Origin: Staphylococcus equorum | GTDB taxonomy: Bacteria; Bacillota; Bacilli; Staphylococcales; Staphylococcaceae | DNA: 64,000 nucleotides | Reading direction: 5' to 3' | NCBI RefSeq assembly: GCF_001747895.1 | Contig: NZ_LNNB01000009.1 | Location: 310,001-374,000 of the forward strand | Shown: one piece after another, positions 38,865-51,063 of the stretch | How positions within the stretch are numbered: the stretch's first letter is position 1 | How the letters are laid out: each line of letters starts with the position of its first letter | Notes under the pieces: model-generated | The model's input: only the letters and a program-made list of their open reading frames with translations | Database searches by the model: none | What the model was told of the DNA's origin: nothing | Program-made: the position numbers and the translations under genes

Positions 38865-39065
38865 ATGAAACAAGGTACAGTAAAATGGTTTAACGCCGAA
38901 AAAGGTTTTGGTTTTATCGAAGTTGAAGGAGAAAACGACGTGTTCGTACACTTCTCAGCAATTAACCAAGAAGGATACAAATCATTAGAAGAAGGTCAAT
39001 CAGTTGAATTTGAAGTAGTTGAAGGCGACCGCGGTCCTCAAGCTGCAAACGTTGCTAAACTATAA
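38865..39065 (+). CDS. cspA: Major cold shock protein
   Basis: A 66-residue single-domain cold-shock RNA chaperone that binds single-stranded RNA and DNA. RNP1 KGFGFIEV (16-23) and RNP2 DVFVHFS (about 30-36) are intact. In S. aureus CspA is also called MsaB and affects sarA, pigment and biofilm. ATG 38865 follows TTGGAGG with ten-base spacing; an in-frame ATG at 38835 lies inside the leader before that site. A terminator follows at 39094-39121. Confidence 0.96.
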   Translation: MKQGTVKWFNAEKGFGFIEVEGENDVFVHFSAINQEGYKSLEEGQSVEFEVVEGDRGPQAANVAKL

Positions 39066-39093
39066 TATAGATTTCTATATTGACTTTATTTAA

Positions 39094-39121
39094 AAAGAAC
39101 CTTGTCAAAGGTTCTTTTTTT
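39094..39121 (+). terminator. Terminator after cspA
   Basis: AAAGAACCTT-GTC-AAAGGTTCTT followed by seven T. Confidence 0.88.
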
Positions 39122-39135
39122 ATATATAGGTGCCT

Positions 39136-39370
39136 TTACATTTTAAATATGTTAGGGCGCCTTAATGCATGCGACAAGCATGTAATCCTCTATTTCCGTC
39201 GATGAAATCGAGTTAGGCTTTCTTAATTCTTGCGACAAGCATGTAATCCGCTAATGCTTCTTAGATTACATTTTAATTATGTTAGGGCGACTTAATGCGT
39301 GCGACAAGCATGTAATCCTTTATTTTCGTCGATGAAATCGAGTTAGGCTTTCTTAATGTGTGCAATATAC
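39136..39370. repeat. 130-bp tandem duplication with internal sub-repeats
   Basis: Two copies with a 130-base period (39136-39265 and 39266 to about 39370) are nearly identical over about 95 bases. Each copy contains half-units of about 61 and 69 bases, each half with GTTAGG...CTTAAT then GCGACAAGCATGTAATCC. That last motif begins at 39171, 39232 and 39301, with a degraded fourth at about 39361. Each unit has small inverted repeats: CATGC-GACAA-GCATG in the first and TCGAT-GAA-ATCGA in the linker. No reading frame or mobile-element feature explains it. It lies just behind cspA, where S. aureus has the msaC non-coding segment. Confidence 0.8.
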
Positions 39371-39483
39371 ATATATTCATTCAATATAGGCATTTAAAGA
39401 GCTTTCAATTATAATCATGACCAATTAACCCAGAACTTTATATTGTTTGTTTAACACGCTTAAAACACCATTTTAAAAACATT

Positions 39484-39532
39484 AAAAAAGGTTGTTAGCA
39501 TGCCCAGTAGGGAATAGCTAGCAACCTTTTTT
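39484..39532. terminator. Bidirectional terminator, lysA end
   Basis: AAAAAAGGTTG...TAGC pairs with GCTA-GCAACCTTTTTT around a 16-base loop, giving T-runs on both strands. On the minus strand it terminates the lysine operon. Confidence 0.88.
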
Positions 39533-39545
39533 CTTATATAGTCAT

Positions 39546-40811
39546 TTATTTTGTATCATTAATGATTAATTGACGTAATGATTGACGCTTAATAACTTCT
39601 CTTGCTTTTCCATCTTTCAAGAAAAATACGGACGGTTTCTGCATTTGGTTATAATTTGATGCCATTGAATAATGATAAGCACCAGTTGATAAAATAGCTA
39701 AATAATCGCCACGTTTAACTGTACTTGGTAATTGTGCATCTTTGATAATAATATCTCCAGATTCACATAATTTACCTGCCAGTGTTACAGTTTCATCCTT
39801 TGGATCATTTCTATTAACCAGTAGAGCTTCATACTTCGCATCATAAAGAGAGGTACGAATATGATCACTCATGCCACCATCGATTGACACATATTTATTC
39901 ACATTAGGAATATCTTTAATTGTACCTACTTCATATAAAGTAATACCTGCTTCTCCTACAATTGAACGTCCAGGTTCAATACCAATTTCTGGAATAGGGT
40001 AATCAGCTTCTTGTGCTATCGTTTTAATTGCTTCAGTTATTTCTGCAATACCATCTTCGATAGGGAAGCTCACATCACCTTCGACATACTTAATACTAAA
40101 GCCGCCACCTAAATTGATCAATTCTATCTGAATGTCATTTTCTTTCAGCCATTGGATAACTAATTTAGTAGTTTCAATCATAGCTTCAGTACCTTCAATT
40201 TGCGAACCTACATGGAAGTGAACACCTTTAAGATTTAAGCGCTTAGCATCTTTAACTTTTTTGACACCTTCAATCGCCAAACCATGTTTGATAGACAAGC
40301 CAAATTTACTATCTTCTTGTCCAGTTTGAATAAATTCATGTGTATGTGCTTCAACTCCAGGATTTAACCTTAACACTACATTCACTTCTTCACTTGCATA
40401 ACGGTTAATAAGATCAATTTCTTCTAAAGAGTCAATCACAATATAACCCACTTTACTTTCTAAGGCATATTGTATTTCACGTTTTGTCTTATTATTACCA
40501 TGAAAATGTATGTGCTGTGCATCAAAACCAGCAGCTAATGCTGTGTATAATTCACCTTCAGATACTACATCTAATTCGAGTCCTTCTTCTTCTACTAATT
40601 TAACCATTTGTAAACAAGTAAATGCTTTAGAAGCATATGAAATATTATAGTTTAATCCGCTCTTTTGAAAAGCTTCATGAAAACGTCTCATTTGTGTTCT
40701 GATTTGCGTTTCATCATAAACAATCGTAGGCGTCCCAAAACTTTGTGCTATCGTTTTAAGACTTGTACCTCCAATTGTAAGCTCTCCTTTATCATTGTAT
40801 TCTACTACCAT
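39546..40811 (-). CDS. lysA: Diaminopimelate decarboxylase
   Basis: A 421-residue PLP enzyme converting meso-diaminopimelate to L-lysine, the last step of the pathway. The PLP lysine is in ISYASKAFTCLQ. HVGSQIEG, GGGFSIKYV and EPGRSIVGEAG are family blocks, and CESGDII holds the active-site cysteine from the partner subunit. Lysine is needed both for protein and as the third residue of staphylococcal peptidoglycan. It is the last gene of the lysC operon, three bases after alr2. Confidence 0.96.
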   Translation of the reverse strand: MVVEYNDKGELTIGGTSLKTIAQSFGTPTIVYDETQIRTQMRRFHEAFQKSGLNYNISYASKAFTCLQMVKLVEEEGLELDVVSEGELYTALAAGFDAQHIHFHGNNKTKREIQYALESKVGYIVIDSLEEIDLINRYASEEVNVVLRLNPGVEAHTHEFIQTGQEDSKFGLSIKHGLAIEGVKKVKDAKRLNLKGVHFHVGSQIEGTEAMIETTKLVIQWLKENDIQIELINLGGGFSIKYVEGDVSFPIEDGIAEITEAIKTIAQEADYPIPEIGIEPGRSIVGEAGITLYEVGTIKDIPNVNKYVSIDGGMSDHIRTSLYDAKYEALLVNRNDPKDETVTLAGKLCESGDIIIKDAQLPSTVKRGDYLAILSTGAYHYSMASNYNQMQKPSVFFLKDGKAREVIKRQSLRQLIINDTK

Positions 40812-40814
40812 AAT

Positions 40815-41888
40815 TTATCTATACTCCTTTATTAGTGAGTCATGATTCATCGCGCTTAATTGTTCAGAATTCGCGCCCACACCTTTAAATGTGAACTCAT
40901 CTACGCGTATATCGTTATTATATAGTATCACTTCATCTTGTGCACGAACATTGCTATCTACTTCCACAAACATATGACTCATCATTAACGCACGTATAGG
41001 ATAACGTTTACCGTTAATCAATGCTTCGTGTTGTGCTCTTGATTTAAGTATACCATCGCCGTAACCAACATCTACGACTGCTAACCTTGTTTCATCTTGT
41101 GTAGCTTCATAAGCAAAACTATACCCACAATAATCTCCTTGATTAACTTCACGCACTTGGATGACATTACCTTTAACAGTCAATGATTGTTTAATTGCTG
41201 TTTCCTCTACATGACTGTATGGTCTTGAACCATACAATGCAATGCCAACACGTGCGTGTGTATGATGGGGGAAAACACCATTTTCTCGATAATAACTCGC
41301 ACTATTTTGAGCATGAATTAGATCAAACTGATAGCCCTCAGTCAATAAAGTATCTACAACGTCTAACCATGCTTTTCGCTCAATTTCATAATCAGGAACA
41401 TCAAATTCGTCTGCATATCCAAAGTGTGTCCATAAGCCAGTTATTATCATGCGCTGTTCATTTTTATTTTGCGCATGATGTATAAGGACTTCTCTCATTT
41501 CTGCAATTGATTTCAATCCTGAACGATGTAATAAATTTTCATATTCTAAATGAACTTGAATATCATATAAATCTTCTACATGTTCATAATAGAAGTCTAG
41601 AGAAGGTAAAGTCATCTGAATATGATAGGCACGTAGTTTATCGAATTCATAAACTGCATTCATTAAAAATATCGTAGCGTCGGGTGCAAGTTTACGAATT
41701 CGGATTGCTTCTCTCAAAGAAGTTGTACTAAAAGTTTGGATACCAGCTTTTTTAAATTGTTGAACAGCAAATTCCAAACCGTAATGGTAAGCATTATTTT
41801 TAACTACAGCCATGAGTTGGTTATCTTGCGCTACATTTACTGCATTTTCATAAAATTTCTCTGTATCTACTGACCAAATGGCTGTCAT
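40815..41888 (-). CDS. alr2: Alanine racemase-like PLP enzyme (Alr2 type)
   Basis: A 357-residue fold-type III PLP racemase. The PLP lysine is in [12 protein letters not shown], where the usual motif is VKANAYGHG, and the C-terminal block [11 protein letters not shown] and catalytic-tyrosine region CGYSFAYEA are present. S. aureus has this second racemase gene inside the lysine operon too. Because no dapF is present in the operon, a role on diaminopimelate rather than alanine is possible (inference). It overlaps the upstream deacetylase gene by four bases. Confidence 0.85.
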   Translation of the reverse strand: MTAIWSVDTEKFYENAVNVAQDNQLMAVVKNNAYHYGLEFAVQQFKKAGIQTFSTTSLREAIRIRKLAPDATIFLMNAVYEFDKLRAYHIQMTLPSLDFYYEHVEDLYDIQVHLEYENLLHRSGLKSIAEMREVLIHHAQNKNEQRMIITGLWTHFGYADEFDVPDYEIERKAWLDVVDTLLTEGYQFDLIHAQNSASYYRENGVFPHHTHARVGIALYGSRPYSHVEETAIKQSLTVKGNVIQVREVNQGDYCGYSFAYEATQDETRLAVVDVGYGDGILKSRAQHEALINGKRYPIRALMMSHMFVEVDSNVRAQDEVILYNNDIRVDEFTFKGVGANSEQLSAMNHDSLIKEYR

Positions 41889-43042
41889 TGTACACGCACC
41901 TCACTATAGGATTTTAGAAGTTGTTCATAATAATCTGCAATACGTATGAGCATATATTCATTGAAATTTAAATGAGAAGTGTGTAAGCCAGTTACATAAC
42001 CCTTCTCCTCATCGCGTACACCAACAAATACAAAATAACTCGGCGCAAGTTGACTATAAAAGCTGAAATCTTCGCCAAATAAATAAGGTGTAGGTTTATC
42101 AATAATTTCAAAATCTGCATTTTCCAATCCATGTTCAACATGTTTACGTAGTAATGGATCATTATAAGTAGGTGGGTAACCTTCTTCAAACTTCACTTCA
42201 CATTCTACATTAAATAATAAGCTGACACTTTCAGCAATTTTGGCCATTTGTTGTTTCACGATTTCTAAGTCATGAACATCATATGTTCTGATTGTACCTT
42301 CTAGATAACCATGACTAGGGACAGTATTAATCGCTTCTCCAGCTTCAAAATGACCCATATGGACAATATTTCGTTTTAAACCGTTCAAATGATATTGTTG
42401 AATTTGTCCTACTTGGCTTAATACATGTTGTAATGCTTCTCCACAAGAATGTCCTTGTTCTTTATCCGCAACATGACTAGAAAGGCCATTTAGATAAAAT
42501 CTATATTCAGTAGCACTTGCCGTTATTTCTTCATCTCGTATAACAACTTTACCTTCATTTTCAAAGGGCATAACATGAATACCAAATACTGCTTCAATTT
42601 CATAATTTTTAAAGGCACCAGCACGAATTAATCGATTTGCACCGCCACCTGTTTCTTCAGCAGGTTGAAATATAAAAACGATACTTTGCGGTAACGTTCC
42701 TTGATCAGCCATCGCTTTACATCGTTTAACAAACAGCATTAACGCAGTAGTGTGCCCATCATGTCCGCAAGCATGCATCACATTATCTGTTAAACTTTTG
42801 TAAGCTACATCGTTTTCTTCAAAAATAGGCAATGCATCAATATCTGCACGATAAGCTATCGTATGCTCACCGTTCCCAGGTAAATAAGCAACCAACCCTG
42901 TATCAAGAGGGCGTTCATAACTGATACTTAATTCATCTAAGAAAGAAGCAATATAGGTAGTAGTTTCATATTCATGTAGACTTAGCTCTGGGTTTTGATG
43001 CAAATGACGTCTATGTGTTGTTACGAATTCTAATTCATTCAT
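41885..43042 (-). CDS. M20 family N-acetyl-diaminopimelate deacetylase-like amidohydrolase
   Basis: A 385-residue M20D metallohydrolase. Two-metal site motifs are [31 protein letters not shown] and, near the C-terminus, GEDFSFY. In the acetylase branch of lysine synthesis, N-acetyl-diaminopimelate is deacetylated; the operon position after the acetyltransferase gene dapD makes this the likely substrate. Family relatives also cleave hippurate and amino-acid conjugates. It is separated from dapD by 300 bases with a terminator-like element, so its expression may be partly independent. Confidence 0.85.
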   Translation of the reverse strand: MNELEFVTTHRRHLHQNPELSLHEYETTTYIASFLDELSISYERPLDTGLVAYLPGNGEHTIAYRADIDALPIFEENDVAYKSLTDNVMHACGHDGHTTALMLFVKRCKAMADQGTLPQSIVFIFQPAEETGGGANRLIRAGAFKNYEIEAVFGIHVMPFENEGKVVIRDEEITASATEYRFYLNGLSSHVADKEQGHSCGEALQHVLSQVGQIQQYHLNGLKRNIVHMGHFEAGEAINTVPSHGYLEGTIRTYDVHDLEIVKQQMAKIAESVSLLFNVECEVKFEEGYPPTYNDPLLRKHVEHGLENADFEIIDKPTPYLFGEDFSFYSQLAPSYFVFVGVRDEEKGYVTGLHTSHLNFNEYMLIRIADYYEQLLKSYSEVRVQ

Positions 43043-43135
43043 TTTAAATCAAATCCTTTTAGTTTTATTAATTAACTTCAGATTTTAATCTAAAGCACTT
43101 TGTTTATATGTATAAAAAATCGAAAACATAATATT

Positions 43136-43243
43136 AAAAAAATGAGGAGGTAAGACCGATTCATCAATGTATAATGGATAGCAACTTTTTAAAAGTTATA
43201 AACGCCATCATTAATTACATCTTGTCTCGTCTTAAACCTCCTA
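43136..43243 (-). terminator. Internal terminator or attenuator between dapD and the M20 gene
   Basis: On the minus strand AGGAGGT plus AAGAC (43242-43229, with a two-base bulge) pairs with GTCTT plus ACCTCCT (43156-43145). The sequence then runs into a seven-T run at 43142-43136. The 70-odd bases inside hold a smaller hairpin (AACTTTT/AAAAGTT, about 43182-43197). This is a complete terminator with a large structured apical part, inside an otherwise continuous operon. Confidence 0.7.
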
Positions 43244-43341
43244 CATTAATATTTATGGATGTTCATATTAAGAAGCATAGTTCTGATTATTCTAGAACCA
43301 TAACTAACTTAGTAAAAGTGGAAATTGCATGAAATTAAGCT

Positions 43342-44061
43342 TTAGTCATTCAATTTTCTTAAAGCTGAAACGATTTCACGTTTCGAATCTTCAACTTCAC
43401 TTGTCTGTTTAATCACTTTAGCAGGTGTACCTGCAACAACTGATCCAGCTGGCACATCTTGCGTTACGATTGCACCTGCAGCCACAATAGAGCCTTTGCC
43501 AACACGAACACCTTCAAGAATAACTGCATTCGCACCAATAAGTACATCATCTTCGATTACTACTGGTGAAGCACTAGGTGGTTCAATGACACCAGCTAAT
43601 ACTGAGCCTGCACCAACATGTACATTTTTACCAGTAGTTGCACGGCCGCCAAGTGTTGCATTCATATCTACCATTGTACCTTCACCAACTACAGCACCAA
43701 TATTAATTGTTGCGCCCATCATAATCACTGCGCCATCTTCAATAATAGCTTGTTCACGGATGAAAGCGCCTGGTTCAATACGTGCATTTGTGTTAGTTAA
43801 ATCTTTTAATGGAATAGCCGAATTACGACGATCCATTTCAACTTCTATAGTTTCAATACTAGATTGATTCGCTTCATAAAATGTTTTCCATTCATCAGCT
43901 TCACAGAAAATAACTTTTGAATCAGGTGAACCAAACACTTTGAAACTATCAGGGAAGGTTACATTTTCAAAATTCCCATTAATATAAACCTTTAGGGGTG
44001 TAGATTTCTTTGCATCACTTATATATTTAATAATTTCTTCTGCCGTTAAATGTTGTACCAT
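43342..44061 (-). CDS. dapD: Tetrahydrodipicolinate N-acetyltransferase
   Basis: A 239-residue left-handed beta-helix acyltransferase (also called DapH) that acetylates tetrahydrodipicolinate from acetyl-CoA. Hexapeptide repeats run from about residue 90 to 210 ([42 protein letters not shown] and [13 protein letters not shown]). The N-terminal 80 residues are the family-specific DapH domain. The length matches staphylococcal DapD/DapH. It lies 22 bases after dapB in the operon. Confidence 0.94.
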   Translation of the reverse strand: MVQHLTAEEIIKYISDAKKSTPLKVYINGNFENVTFPDSFKVFGSPDSKVIFCEADEWKTFYEANQSSIETIEVEMDRRNSAIPLKDLTNTNARIEPGAFIREQAIIEDGAVIMMGATINIGAVVGEGTMVDMNATLGGRATTGKNVHVGAGSVLAGVIEPPSASPVVIEDDVLIGANAVILEGVRVGKGSIVAAGAIVTQDVPAGSVVAGTPAKVIKQTSEVEDSKREIVSALRKLND

Positions 44062-44083
44062 AATTTAATACGCTCCTTAGTTT

Positions 44084-46681
<2,598 letters not shown>

Positions 46682-46736
46682 ATACCATACACTCCATTTT
46701 TATTATTTTAATAAATCTTAATTATATTCCGAAAAT

Positions 46737-47939
46737 TCAGATATCAAAAGCTTGATAAAGGGTTCGAACAGCTCGTTCGCCATTCTCAGCATCTATCACA
46801 CATGAAATACTTATTTCTGATGTTGTAGTTTGATAAAATGAAATATCGTTTTCAATTAAAGTAATGAATGCTTTTGAAGCTACACCAGAAATATCACGCA
46901 TACCAGAGCCAATTAAAGAGATTTTAACGTATGCTTCATTAATTTTGAAGTCTAATGCATTAAACTGTTCTTTTAAAGTTTCTAATATGGTTGAAATCTG
47001 AAAAGCATCTGTATCTTTAATAGTAAAGGACATTTGTAATCCTTCCAAGTTAATAATCTGAGAAATCATATCAACATTAACTGAACCTTCTTCCAATTGA
47101 GTAAAGAGCTCAGTAAGTAATCTATTATCTGGTAGGGGATAACTAATTGTAACGTGCATCATATGTGTATCTAACGCCACACCTGTGACTGCTTTTTTTT
47201 CTAATAATTCTGCTTGTGACATAATCCATGTTCCTTTCACATTTGATAAAGTTCTTCCTAAATAAAGCGGGATATGATAGTTATTTGCTAATTCGACGCT
47301 TCTTGTTTCTAATACGCCTGCACCTAATGCACTCATTTCCATCATTTCTTCATAAGAAACGTATTCAAGCCGTTTTGCATCTTTATATAATCTTGGATCT
47401 GTAGCATAGACACCATCGACATCGGTGTAAATCTCACATGCCGTGTCATTACTTGCAGCTAAGGCAACAGCAGTAGTATCTGAACCACCTCGACCTAATG
47501 TCGTTACTTCAAGTGATTCATTAATACCTTGAAAACCAGCAACAACTAAAACATCATTTTCTGTAAATGCGATTTCGAATGTATCAGGGTTAATTTCTGC
47601 TATTCGACTTTTTAAATGATGTCCAATTGTCTTAATACCCGCTTGATATCCGGTCATCGCTTTGGCGTTCACCCCGATATCATTTAAAACCATAGATAAG
47701 TAAGAAACTGTCTGTTGTTCACCGGTTGTTAATAATAGTGCAAGTTCTTGATCTTTAGGGCTTGTAGTCAATGCAGAGACATTAGCCATAAGCTCATCTG
47801 TGGTCTTGCCCATGGCGCTAACAACAACAATAAGTTGTTCACCTTGATCAACTCTCATTTTCAACATTTCCGCTATATTTTTTATTTTTGTAAAATCACT
47901 TACTGAAGAACCTCCAAATTTCAAAACACTTCTGTTCAA
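46737..47939 (-). CDS. lysC: Aspartate kinase, lysine-pathway isozyme
   Basis: A 400-residue aspartokinase with an N-terminal kinase domain (VLKFGGSSVSDFTKI and TLGRGGSDTTAVALA) and two C-terminal ACT domains for feedback control (from about residue 265). TTG 47939 is the start, since GAGGAGG lies eight bases upstream; the earlier in-frame TTG at 47960 precedes this site. The lysine riboswitch and its terminator lie immediately upstream, so the isozyme is expected to be turned off by lysine. It is the first gene of the operon. Confidence 0.94.
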   Translation of the reverse strand: MNRSVLKFGGSSVSDFTKIKNIAEMLKMRVDQGEQLIVVVSAMGKTTDELMANVSALTTSPKDQELALLLTTGEQQTVSYLSMVLNDIGVNAKAMTGYQAGIKTIGHHLKSRIAEINPDTFEIAFTENDVLVVAGFQGINESLEVTTLGRGGSDTTAVALAASNDTACEIYTDVDGVYATDPRLYKDAKRLEYVSYEEMMEMSALGAGVLETRSVELANNYHIPLYLGRTLSNVKGTWIMSQAELLEKKAVTGVALDTHMMHVTISYPLPDNRLLTELFTQLEEGSVNVDMISQIINLEGLQMSFTIKDTDAFQISTILETLKEQFNALDFKINEAYVKISLIGSGMRDISGVASKAFITLIENDISFYQTTTSEISISCVIDAENGERAVRTLYQAFDI

Positions 47940-47980
47940 TTCTATATCCTCCTCAATCAATAGGGGAGAATCACAGTATT

Positions 47981-48015
47981 AAAAAAAGAACAAGTTCGGG
48001 ATGCGAACTTGTTCT
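47981..48015 (-). terminator. Riboswitch-controlled terminator before lysC
   Basis: AGAACAAGTTCG and its complement form a 12-base stem with a five-base loop, followed by seven to eight T on the minus strand. It is the expression platform of the lysine riboswitch. Confidence 0.92.
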
Positions 48016-48031
48016 ATAATTTATATACAAG

Positions 48032-48198
48032 TGATGCACTCCATTATCTTACAATAATGACAGACTCTTAGCTCTTAACCATAAAGTCCAACGTGTTATA
48101 AGCTGCTATTATAACTATTTCGGCATCTCACCCTTTCAAAATTAGCTGCTAGCAGGCAGGTTCTTCTAATATTTACTAATGATTGATGCGCCTCATCA
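48032..48198 (-). promoter_or_regulatory. Lysine riboswitch (L-box)
   Basis: On the minus strand the aptamer begins with TGATGAGGCGCATCA and TTAGTA. It includes GAAAGGGTGAGATGCCGAA, the most conserved L-box block, and closes with the P1 partner CATCA (TGATG/CATCA). Its length of about 165 bases, its place before lysC and the terminator that follows all fit. When lysine is bound, transcription should stop before lysC. The upstream 48216-48385 presumably holds the promoter; I see no gene there. Confidence 0.92.
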
Positions 48199-48385
48199 AA
48201 ACCATATTTAATTTTTGTTTGTTTATGATTCATATTATACATATGCTTATATGTACTGTAAACCGCTTTTATCAAGTTTTTTAAATTTACTGAAAAATAC
48301 AACATTATATTTATACATTTTACGTTATAAGTGTAAATATAATTAAATCTGTTTAATGACAATCATTTTTCTATATTTTCAATTT

Positions 48386-49216
48386 TTAAAACTCTTCATA
48401 TGTTGCAGGGTCTTGACCTTTTAATCTACCATCTTTTTGAGATAAGTTGTTTATTTTTTCTACATCTTCAACTTCTAAGTTAAAATCAAAAACATTTAGA
48501 TTCTGAATTTGTCTCGTGATAGATGTAGATTTTGGAATTGGCACTACACCTAATTGAACGTGCCATCTTAATATAATCTGAGGTATTGTTTTATTATATT
48601 TTTCGGCAATTACAGCGATATCTTTATCTTTTATTACTTCAGATGCACGACCCAACGGACTCCATGCTTCTGTTATAATTCCTTTTGTATTATTATATTC
48701 AACCATATCTTGTTGATTAAAGTACGGATGTAATTCAATCTGATTCACAGTAGGTAAGACACCAGTTTCTTTTTCTAATTTTTCTATATGTTCTGGTAAG
48801 AAATTACAAACACCAATAGATTTAATAAGTCCCGCTTTTTGAGCATCAATCATCGCTTGCCAAGCTTCAACATATTTATTGTGTCTTGGGTTTGGCCAAT
48901 GAATTAAATATAGATCAATATACTCAACATTTAATCGATAAATAGATTCTTGTATAGCTGTTAATGCTGCATCATAGTCTTGATAACGACCTGGTAATTT
49001 CGAAGTTACAATGATTTGATCTCTTGAAACATGACTTCTTTCAATTGCTTTACCCACTGTACCTTCATTTTCATAGTTATAAGCTGTATCTAATATTCTG
49101 TACCCTTGATTTAACGCATTAACGATTGCATGTACACCTTGCGCACCATTTAATTTATATGTACCGAAGCCGATTTGTGGTAAAAGTTGTCCATCAATCA
49201 TATTTAAATTTTCCAT
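48386..49216 (-). CDS. Aldo/keto reductase
   Basis: A 276-residue NADPH-dependent aldo/keto reductase. The catalytic tetrad is visible: D and Y in ILDTAYNYENE, K in IIVTSKLPG and H in LYLIHWPNP. The cofactor stretch VVPIPKSTS is near the C-terminus. The start is ATG 49216, eight or so bases after GGAGGAG; an ATG at 49237 precedes that site. Substrate is unknown; relatives reduce methylglyoxal and other aldehydes. It stands alone, closed upstream by the hairpin at 49342-49376. Confidence 0.9.
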   Translation of the reverse strand: MENLNMIDGQLLPQIGFGTYKLNGAQGVHAIVNALNQGYRILDTAYNYENEGTVGKAIERSHVSRDQIIVTSKLPGRYQDYDAALTAIQESIYRLNVEYIDLYLIHWPNPRHNKYVEAWQAMIDAQKAGLIKSIGVCNFLPEHIEKLEKETGVLPTVNQIELHPYFNQQDMVEYNNTKGIITEAWSPLGRASEVIKDKDIAVIAEKYNKTIPQIILRWHVQLGVVPIPKSTSITRQIQNLNVFDFNLEVEDVEKINNLSQKDGRLKGQDPATYEEF

Positions 49217-49341
49217 TAAAATTACTCCTCCGTTCATTTGAATTAATTATGATTATATAATTCAAAAATTTATTTTGAAAGTAATTAGCCCAAACAGTGG
49301 GGCGCTTCACTCTAAATCAGATGAATAAAGCAAATGAAAAA

Positions 49342-49376
49342 GACACCTCTAATGCTTTTACAGCATTAGAGGTGTC
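49342..49376 (-). terminator. Hairpin terminator upstream of the aldo/keto reductase
   Basis: A 14-base perfect stem (GACACCTCTAATGC and complement) with a seven-base loop and a T5 tract on the minus strand. It terminates the ABC-F gene read-through ahead of the reductase. Confidence 0.85.
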
Positions 49377-49461
49377 CACATTTTAAGAGGAGTACACTAC
49401 ATATTAAATAGAATACGCTTCTTATTTATTGCGTTATATTTAAATCAATAACACATGGTTA

Positions 49462-51063
49462 TTATTTTAATACACCAGTTTCTTCTAAATAAGCTCTATA
49501 AGTCGTTTCTTTAGAAAGACCACCAGTTGGATTTAAATCAATGACACGGTTTGCAATCGTATTGATGAATTCAAAGTCATAAGATGTAAAGATAATAGAA
49601 CCTTTGAATGATTTCAAGCCATCATTGACTGCAGTAATACTTTCTAAGTCTAAATGGTTTGTAGGTTCATCCAGTAGTAACACGTTAGAACTTGATAACA
49701 TCATTTTACTTAGCATACAACGTACTTTCTCTCCACCAGATAAAACACTCGCTTTTTTCTTAACTTCTTCACCGCTAAATAGCATACGTCCTAAGAAACC
49801 ACGTAAAAATGTCTCAGTTTGTTCGTCCTCAGGTGCGTATTGACGTAACCAGTCAACTAAGTTTGTATCTACACCTTCGAAGTAGAATGAGTTATCTTTA
49901 GGTAAGAAACTTTGAGAAGTTGTTACGCCCCATCTTACTGTACCTTCATCTGGTTCCATTTCACCAGCTAAGATTTTAAGTAATGTTGATTTAGCAAATT
50001 CACTATCACCAACTAATACAGCTTTATCGTTAGGATCCATAGAGAATGAAATATTATCTAATATTTTCACACCGTCGATTGTTTTAGAAACATTGTCGAC
50101 ATGTAATAAATCATTACCAATTTCACGTTCAGGTGTGAATTTCACAAAAGGATAACGACGAGAAGAAGGTTGAATATCATCAATCTCGATTTTTTCTAAT
50201 TGCTTCTTACGACTTGTTGCTTGTTTTGATTTAGAGGCGTTTGCAGAGAAACGTGCCACGAAATCTTGTAATTCTTTAACTTTCTCTTCTTTTTTCTTGT
50301 TTTGATCTTGAGCCATTTTCATAGCAAGTTGACTTGATTGGTACCAGAAATCATAGTTACCAACAAACAATTTAATTTTCCCATAATCTAAGTCAGCAAT
50401 ATGCGTACAAACATTATTTAAAAAGTGTCTATCATGAGACACAACAATAACTGTATTTTCAAAATTAATTAAGAAATCTTCTAGCCAGCTTATTGCAGGG
50501 ATATCTAAACCATTGGTAGGCTCATCTAGTAATAATACATCAGGTTTACCAAAAAGACTTTGTGCTAATAACACTTTAACTTTTTGATTGTTTTCTAATT
50601 CAGACATTGTTTTATCTTGGAGGTCTGCTTTGATACCTAGACCAGAAAGTAGGGTACCCGCATCTGCTTCAGCATTCCAGCCGTCCATTTCAGCAAATTC
50701 GCCTTCTAGTTCTGCAGCTCTAATACCATCTTCATCGCTGAAGTCTGGTTTCATATAGATTTCATCTTTTTCTTTCATTACTTCATATAAACGTTCGTGT
50801 CCTTTAACAACAACATCAATTACACGTTCATCTTCAAATGCAAAGTGATCCTGTTTTAAAACTGCTAAACGTTCGTCTTTACCCATAGAAACATGACCAG
50901 TTTGAGCATCTAATTCACCTGATAAAATCTTTAAGAACGTTGATTTACCTGCGCCATTAGCTCCTATTAATCCATAACAATTGCCATCTGTAAATTTAAT
51001 ATTTACATCTTCAAATAGTTTACGATCACCAAATCGTAAACTTACATCAGTAACTTGTAACAT
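49462..51063 (-). CDS. ABC-F ATPase (YbiT/YkpA-like)
   Basis: A 533-residue soluble ABC-F protein with two ATPase domains and no membrane part. Walker A motifs are GANGAGKST and GDSEFAKST, signatures are MSELENNQKVK and LSGGEKVR, and Walker B motifs are LLLDEPTNGLD and LLLDEPTNHLD. Two features depart from canon: the second Walker A has EFA in place of NGAGK-like residues, and the first signature lacks GG. ABC-F proteins act on ribosomes. This is the housekeeping type, not an Msr/Vga antibiotic-resistance type, by overall similarity. The start at 51063 follows AAAGGAG. Confidence 0.88.
   Translation of the reverse strand: MLQVTDVSLRFGDRKLFEDVNIKFTDGNCYGLIGANGAGKSTFLKILSGELDAQTGHVSMGKDERLAVLKQDHFAFEDERVIDVVVKGHERLYEVMKEKDEIYMKPDFSDEDGIRAAELEGEFAEMDGWNAEADAGTLLSGLGIKADLQDKTMSELENNQKVKVLLAQSLFGKPDVLLLDEPTNGLDIPAISWLEDFLINFENTVIVVSHDRHFLNNVCTHIADLDYGKIKLFVGNYDFWYQSSQLAMKMAQDQNKKKEEKVKELQDFVARFSANASKSKQATSRKKQLEKIEIDDIQPSSRRYPFVKFTPEREIGNDLLHVDNVSKTIDGVKILDNISFSMDPNDKAVLVGDSEFAKSTLLKILAGEMEPDEGTVRWGVTTSQSFLPKDNSFYFEGVDTNLVDWLRQYAPEDEQTETFLRGFLGRMLFSGEEVKKKASVLSGGEKVRCMLSKMMLSSSNVLLLDEPTNHLDLESITAVNDGLKSFKGSIIFTSYDFEFINTIANRVIDLNPTGGLSKETTYRAYLEETGVLK

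Noticed and set aside
39136..39370. Possible CRISPR array
   Set aside because: The spacing is 61/69 bases with conserved, not unique, intervening sequence, and there are no cas genes nearby.
43159..43332. A plus-strand 57-codon frame with GAGGAGG spaced eight bases before an ATT
   Set aside because: The GAGGAGG is one arm of the minus-strand terminator stem, which explains it. The peptide matches nothing and its start would be ATT.
48096..48362. An 88-codon minus-strand frame upstream of lysC
   Set aside because: It runs through the lysine riboswitch aptamer and has no ribosome binding site.
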